33,242 nt of DNA from a bacterium (GTDB lineage: Bacteria; JAUVQV01; DATDCY01): assembly GCA_036524115.1 (NCBI GenBank), contig DATDCY010000207.1, positions 1 to 33,242 of the forward strand, given 5' to 3'. Position 1 is the stretch's first letter, and each line of letters begins with the position of its first letter. The notes under the pieces are model-generated. The model worked only from the letters and a program-made list of their open reading frames with translations. It was not told the origin of the DNA and did not search any database. This document shows, piece after piece, positions 31,393 through 33,242 of the stretch. The position numbers were made by a program, and so were the translations under genes.

Positions 31393-31809
31393 CTCCTTTT
31401 CCTCTTCATCTTCCTCGCGACACCTGTAATGCGATAACTCGATGTCCAGACCCGTGGGTGCAGCAGCCCGGATGAATTTTGCGGGCAGGTAATCGGAGTA
31501 GGCCGCCCACTCGTCACGCATTTCAATCCCGAAGTCCAGTACCGCGTATTCCACGCCGGGGAATGCTGTCATGGCTTCTAGGGACGCGCCGTGTTCTTCA
31601 AGGAATGCCGTTGCGTCTTCAATTTGTCGTTCGAATTCGTCAAGGTCTGCTTGGCTGACGTCAAACGCTGCGCCACTATCCGTGAGTATCTTCTTCTTGA
31701 CTCCATGTACATCGCCCTTACACCAAGTACGATAGGGCGTGAAGGGTAGCCGCTTGAGCAGAGCACCAACGTCCAACTCTTGGCCACCGACTCTAAGAAT
31801 GCATGACAT
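31387..31809 (-). CDS. Cassette gene: conserved-looking hypothetical protein
   Basis: The 140-residue product begins SCILRVGGQELDVGALL and contains WCKGDVHGVKKK, an acidic helix (DVSQADLDEFERQIEDATAFLEEH), then FPGVEYAVLDFGIEMRDEWAAYSDYLPAKFIRAAAPTGLDIELSHYRC, ending in an acidic tail. I recall similar short proteins as hypothetical cassette products but can assign no function. An AGAAGAG purine tract precedes the ATG and the TAA stop lies in the attC outer arm. Composition and length fit a soluble cytoplasmic protein. Confidence 0.72.
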   Translation of the reverse strand: MSCILRVGGQELDVGALLKRLPFTPYRTWCKGDVHGVKKKILTDSGAAFDVSQADLDEFERQIEDATAFLEEHGASLEAMTAFPGVEYAVLDFGIEMRDEWAAYSDYLPAKFIRAAAPTGLDIELSHYRCREEDEEEKES

Positions 31810-31825
31810 GTCTCTTCTTTCTCAG

Positions 31826-31883
31826 AGCTAACGTAGCGTTCAGCCGCGCGCGTCAGCGCGTCGGCTGCAACGCCTTGTTGGAG
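31826..31883 (-). repeat. attC site (short, about 58 bp)
   Basis: Outer arms AGCTAAC and GTTGGAG, inner arms TTCAGCC and GGCTGCAA, with a minimal CGCG-rich loop. Length is close to the classical 59-base element. It lacks the interior hairpin of the longer sites. Confidence 0.93.
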
Positions 31884-32641
31884 TGCTTTCCATCCTTTGT
31901 TCTTGCGCTGTCATAGATGAGTTCTTGACCAACCCTCAGCCCATTGGGACCACTCAAGGTATTCTGACGGATGATCTCTTCGGCTTCAGTGGAGTACTTG
32001 GTGGATATTCGTTCAACAGTCTCCCCAGACTGCACAACATGGCGCCATGAGACGTGGGCAGCTGACAAGGAAGACAGAGCGTCGGGATTGAAGTCTACGG
32101 TATCAATAGATTGTCCAGCTTCTGCATCCTCTTCAGTTTCGAAGATCGACGACGACGTATAGGCCAAGACATATCTCGAGCCGTCCCAGAAGTGAATGGC
32201 TCCGGCGTACCCGTCAAATCGCGACTTGTCCTGCTGCATGTGCCATCCCCGAAATATCCGATATCTTCCGTTAAACTTTGGCCCGCCTGTTACGACTTCG
32301 GCCCATGTCCCTTCACTATCGAACAGAAGCACGAGCCTATTGTCCCGCATTTCAAACAGATAGTTGTACCTGATCGCCCAGGATCCAGACCCGCCTCCAG
32401 GAGAGAATCGATAGACGGGGCTTCCATCACCAATGTCGACCGTCGAGAATTCGGCCCCAGGATCAAGGCTGTACTCGCGAAAGACTATGGATGCCACCTC
32501 TTCGGGGTTGACGCATTCAACTTTGCTGAGAACGTACTGGACCTCCTGCGGAGTCACAGAAGACAGGACGAGCGAGTCAGGGCAAAGGAGTCCGACACAC
32601 ACCAAGACCATGACAATCAACGATTGCCTACTCAGTGTCAT
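31853..32641 (-). CDS. Cassette gene: exported LysM-like protein ending in attC-encoded ALQPTR
   Basis: The 262-residue protein has a signal peptide (about 1-28, SLIVMVLVCVGLLCPDSLV), a beta-rich middle with FSPGGGSGSWAIRYNYLFEMRDNRLVLLFDSEGTW, and a C-terminal LysM-type domain (HVVQSGETVERISTKYSTEAEEIIRQN ... LRVGQELIY). LysM domains bind N-acetylglucosamine polymers such as peptidoglycan. The last residues ALQPTR are encoded by its attC, a tail I recognise from many environmental cassette proteins. I prefer ATG 32641 to the TTG at 32656, which lies within the attC crossover. It is the largest cassette gene here. Confidence 0.83.
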   Translation of the reverse strand: MTLSRQSLIVMVLVCVGLLCPDSLVLSSVTPQEVQYVLSKVECVNPEEVASIVFREYSLDPGAEFSTVDIGDGSPVYRFSPGGGSGSWAIRYNYLFEMRDNRLVLLFDSEGTWAEVVTGGPKFNGRYRIFRGWHMQQDKSRFDGYAGAIHFWDGSRYVLAYTSSSIFETEEDAEAGQSIDTVDFNPDALSSLSAAHVSWRHVVQSGETVERISTKYSTEAEEIIRQNTLSGPNGLRVGQELIYDSARTKDGKHSNKALQPTR

Positions 32642-32650
32642 CGTTCTGCA

Positions 32651-32748
32651 CTCCAACGTAGCGTTTAGCCGCGGGATGGGATGGCGCGGGCTGTGCCCCG
32701 CACAGCCCGTGACAGACCGGATCCGTCGGCTACAACGCCTGGTTGGCC
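32651..32748 (-). repeat. attC site
   Basis: Outer arms CTCCAAC and GTTGGCC, inner arms TTTAGCC and GGCTACAA, and a CTGTGC-CCC-GCACAG interior hairpin. The upstream DUF1232 gene is translated through nearly all of it. Confidence 0.92.
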
Positions 32749-33087
32749 ATTCCTATTCCCATCGACTTGTCTTCTGCACTCCATTACGACCTCTTCTGGG
32801 ATTGTTCTTCTTGCTGTCCATACCAGGAGAGGCAAAATCAACAGATCGTCGAGGTGGCCAAGCACTGGAATAAAATCAGGAATCAGATCAATAGGTGAGA
32901 TGGCATAGGCGATCGCGATGCTGAGAATTATTCGTGAAATCCTTGGGGTGAGCGGATGGCGCATGACAAGCCGGTAGACCTGTATTTCTGTTTTGAATAG
33001 AGCAAGGAGTGATCGAGATCTTTCGACGTATTTCATGCGTGCTCGAGACTCCGGTGGTGGTGAAGCAGTTTCAATAGTATTTTTCAT
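32665..33087 (-). CDS. Cassette gene: DUF1232 (YkvA-like) membrane protein, tail encoded by attC
   Basis: The DUF1232 signature is unmistakable: RIILSIAIAYAISPIDLIPDFIPVLGHLDDLLILPLL (about residues 52-88), one or two membrane helices around SPIDLIPD. Function of this family is unknown. The 140-residue frame does not stop at the attC boundary: about the last 27 residues (from GQPGVVADGSG onward) are read from the attC itself, stopping at a TAA in the far inner arm. ATG at 33087 lies only 12 bases after the crossover; an in-frame Met at residue 18 is an alternative. Neither has a clear SD. Confidence 0.8.
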   Translation of the reverse strand: MKNTIETASPPPESRARMKYVERSRSLLALFKTEIQVYRLVMRHPLTPRISRIILSIAIAYAISPIDLIPDFIPVLGHLDDLLILPLLVWTARRTIPEEVVMECRRQVDGNRNGQPGVVADGSGLSRAVRGTARAIPSRG

Positions 33088-33097
33088 TTATTGTTCA

Positions 33098-33224
33098 GGC
33101 CAACGTAGCGTTTAGCCGCGGGCGCGCTTGCCGGCCCGGACTGGAACGCTTCAACTCACCTCAGCACTTGCATCTGAGGGCCGATATGCAAGCGTGATCC
33201 GTCGGCTACAACGCCTGGTTCGAT
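33098..33224 (-). repeat. attC site (long, second subfamily)
   Basis: Outer arms GGCCAAC and GTTCGAT, and interior GGCGCGCTTGC and TATGCAAGCGTGATC segments like the site at 30878. Its right arm belongs to a further cassette outside the window; bases 33225-33242 read as a minus-strand frame ending in a TGA, so that cassette's gene probably ends at this edge. Confidence 0.9.
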
Positions 33225-33242
33225 GGTCATCCTCTCTTCTTC

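Larger units (their letters stand above)
29544..33242 (-). mobile_element. Integron gene-cassette array (distal end; continues past right edge)
   Basis: Seven complete attC sites and one half site delimit seven cassettes, all with genes on the minus strand. GC content falls relative to the rest of the window. In every cassette the GTTRRRY core at its beginning is complementary to the outer arm of the attC at its end: for example GTTAGCTCT with AGAGCTAAC for 31301-31831, and ten bases for 31832-32656. This pairing is expected only if each cassette once closed into a circle. Gene orientation and the one-base asymmetry of the inner arms place attI and intI to the right, outside the window. No integrase is present here. 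Confidence 0.92.

Noticed and set aside
29880-33224. Repeats considered as a CRISPR array
   Set aside because: Spacing is irregular (about 0.4-0.8 kb), the sites are long imperfect palindromes with arm cores GTTRRRY/RYYYAAC, and genes lie between; these are attC sites.

Overview
The window is about 33 kb of high-GC DNA from a Gram-negative bacterium. It encodes an outer-membrane barrel, Tat-exported redox proteins and periplasmic multiheme cytochromes c. The cytochromes, the ImcH-like quinol dehydrogenase and the complete hypABCDEF set suggest an anaerobe or facultative anaerobe with Desulfobacterota/Geobacter-like physiology. The phylum is an inference and cannot be fixed from the sequence alone.

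Layout. 1-9.9 kb holds housekeeping and envelope genes: the end of a P-type ATPase homologue that has lost its catalytic and ion-binding residues, guanylate kinase, a TMTC-like membrane/TPR protein, a seven-repeat beta-propeller, a divergent YchF, a peptidoglycan pair (DUF882/MepK-like endopeptidase next to a YcbB-type L,D-transpeptidase) and ferritin. 9.9-13.4 kb (minus strand) is hypD-hypE-MFS. 13.4-21 kb (plus strand) is a redox module: tetraheme cytochrome, Tat-exported four-cluster Fe-S protein, NrfD-type quinone protein, DUF2339 protein and a cysteine-less thioredoxin-fold/TPR protein, followed by an ImcH/NapC-like cytochrome with its own promoter and terminator. 21-22.5 kb holds a small exported protein and a methionine-rich barrel. 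22.5-26.2 kb (minus strand) is hypC-hypA-hypB-hypF. 26.3-29.5 kb holds an Ala/Pro-rich exported protein, a MarR regulator, a secreted protein, a RibD/DHFR-like reductase, a PhnB-like VOC protein and a possible lipoprotein.

29.5 kb to the right edge is an integron gene-cassette array in lower-GC DNA. It has seven complete attC sites and one half site. The seven cassettes between them carry minus-strand genes, mostly of unknown function. Each cassette's first bases are complementary to the outer arm of its own attC, as expected for circular cassette intermediates. By orientation, attI and the integrase should lie beyond the right edge.

Two themes run through the window. First, several proteins have altered hallmark catalytic residues: the P-type ATPase, the thioredoxin-like protein, the YchF P-loop and the guanylate kinase P-loop. 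Second, many first genes have a -10-like hexamer only 6-8 bases before the start codon and no Shine-Dalgarno sequence, which suggests widespread leaderless transcription. Complete Hyp machinery implies an [NiFe] hydrogenase elsewhere in the genome, since no structural hydrogenase gene is present here.
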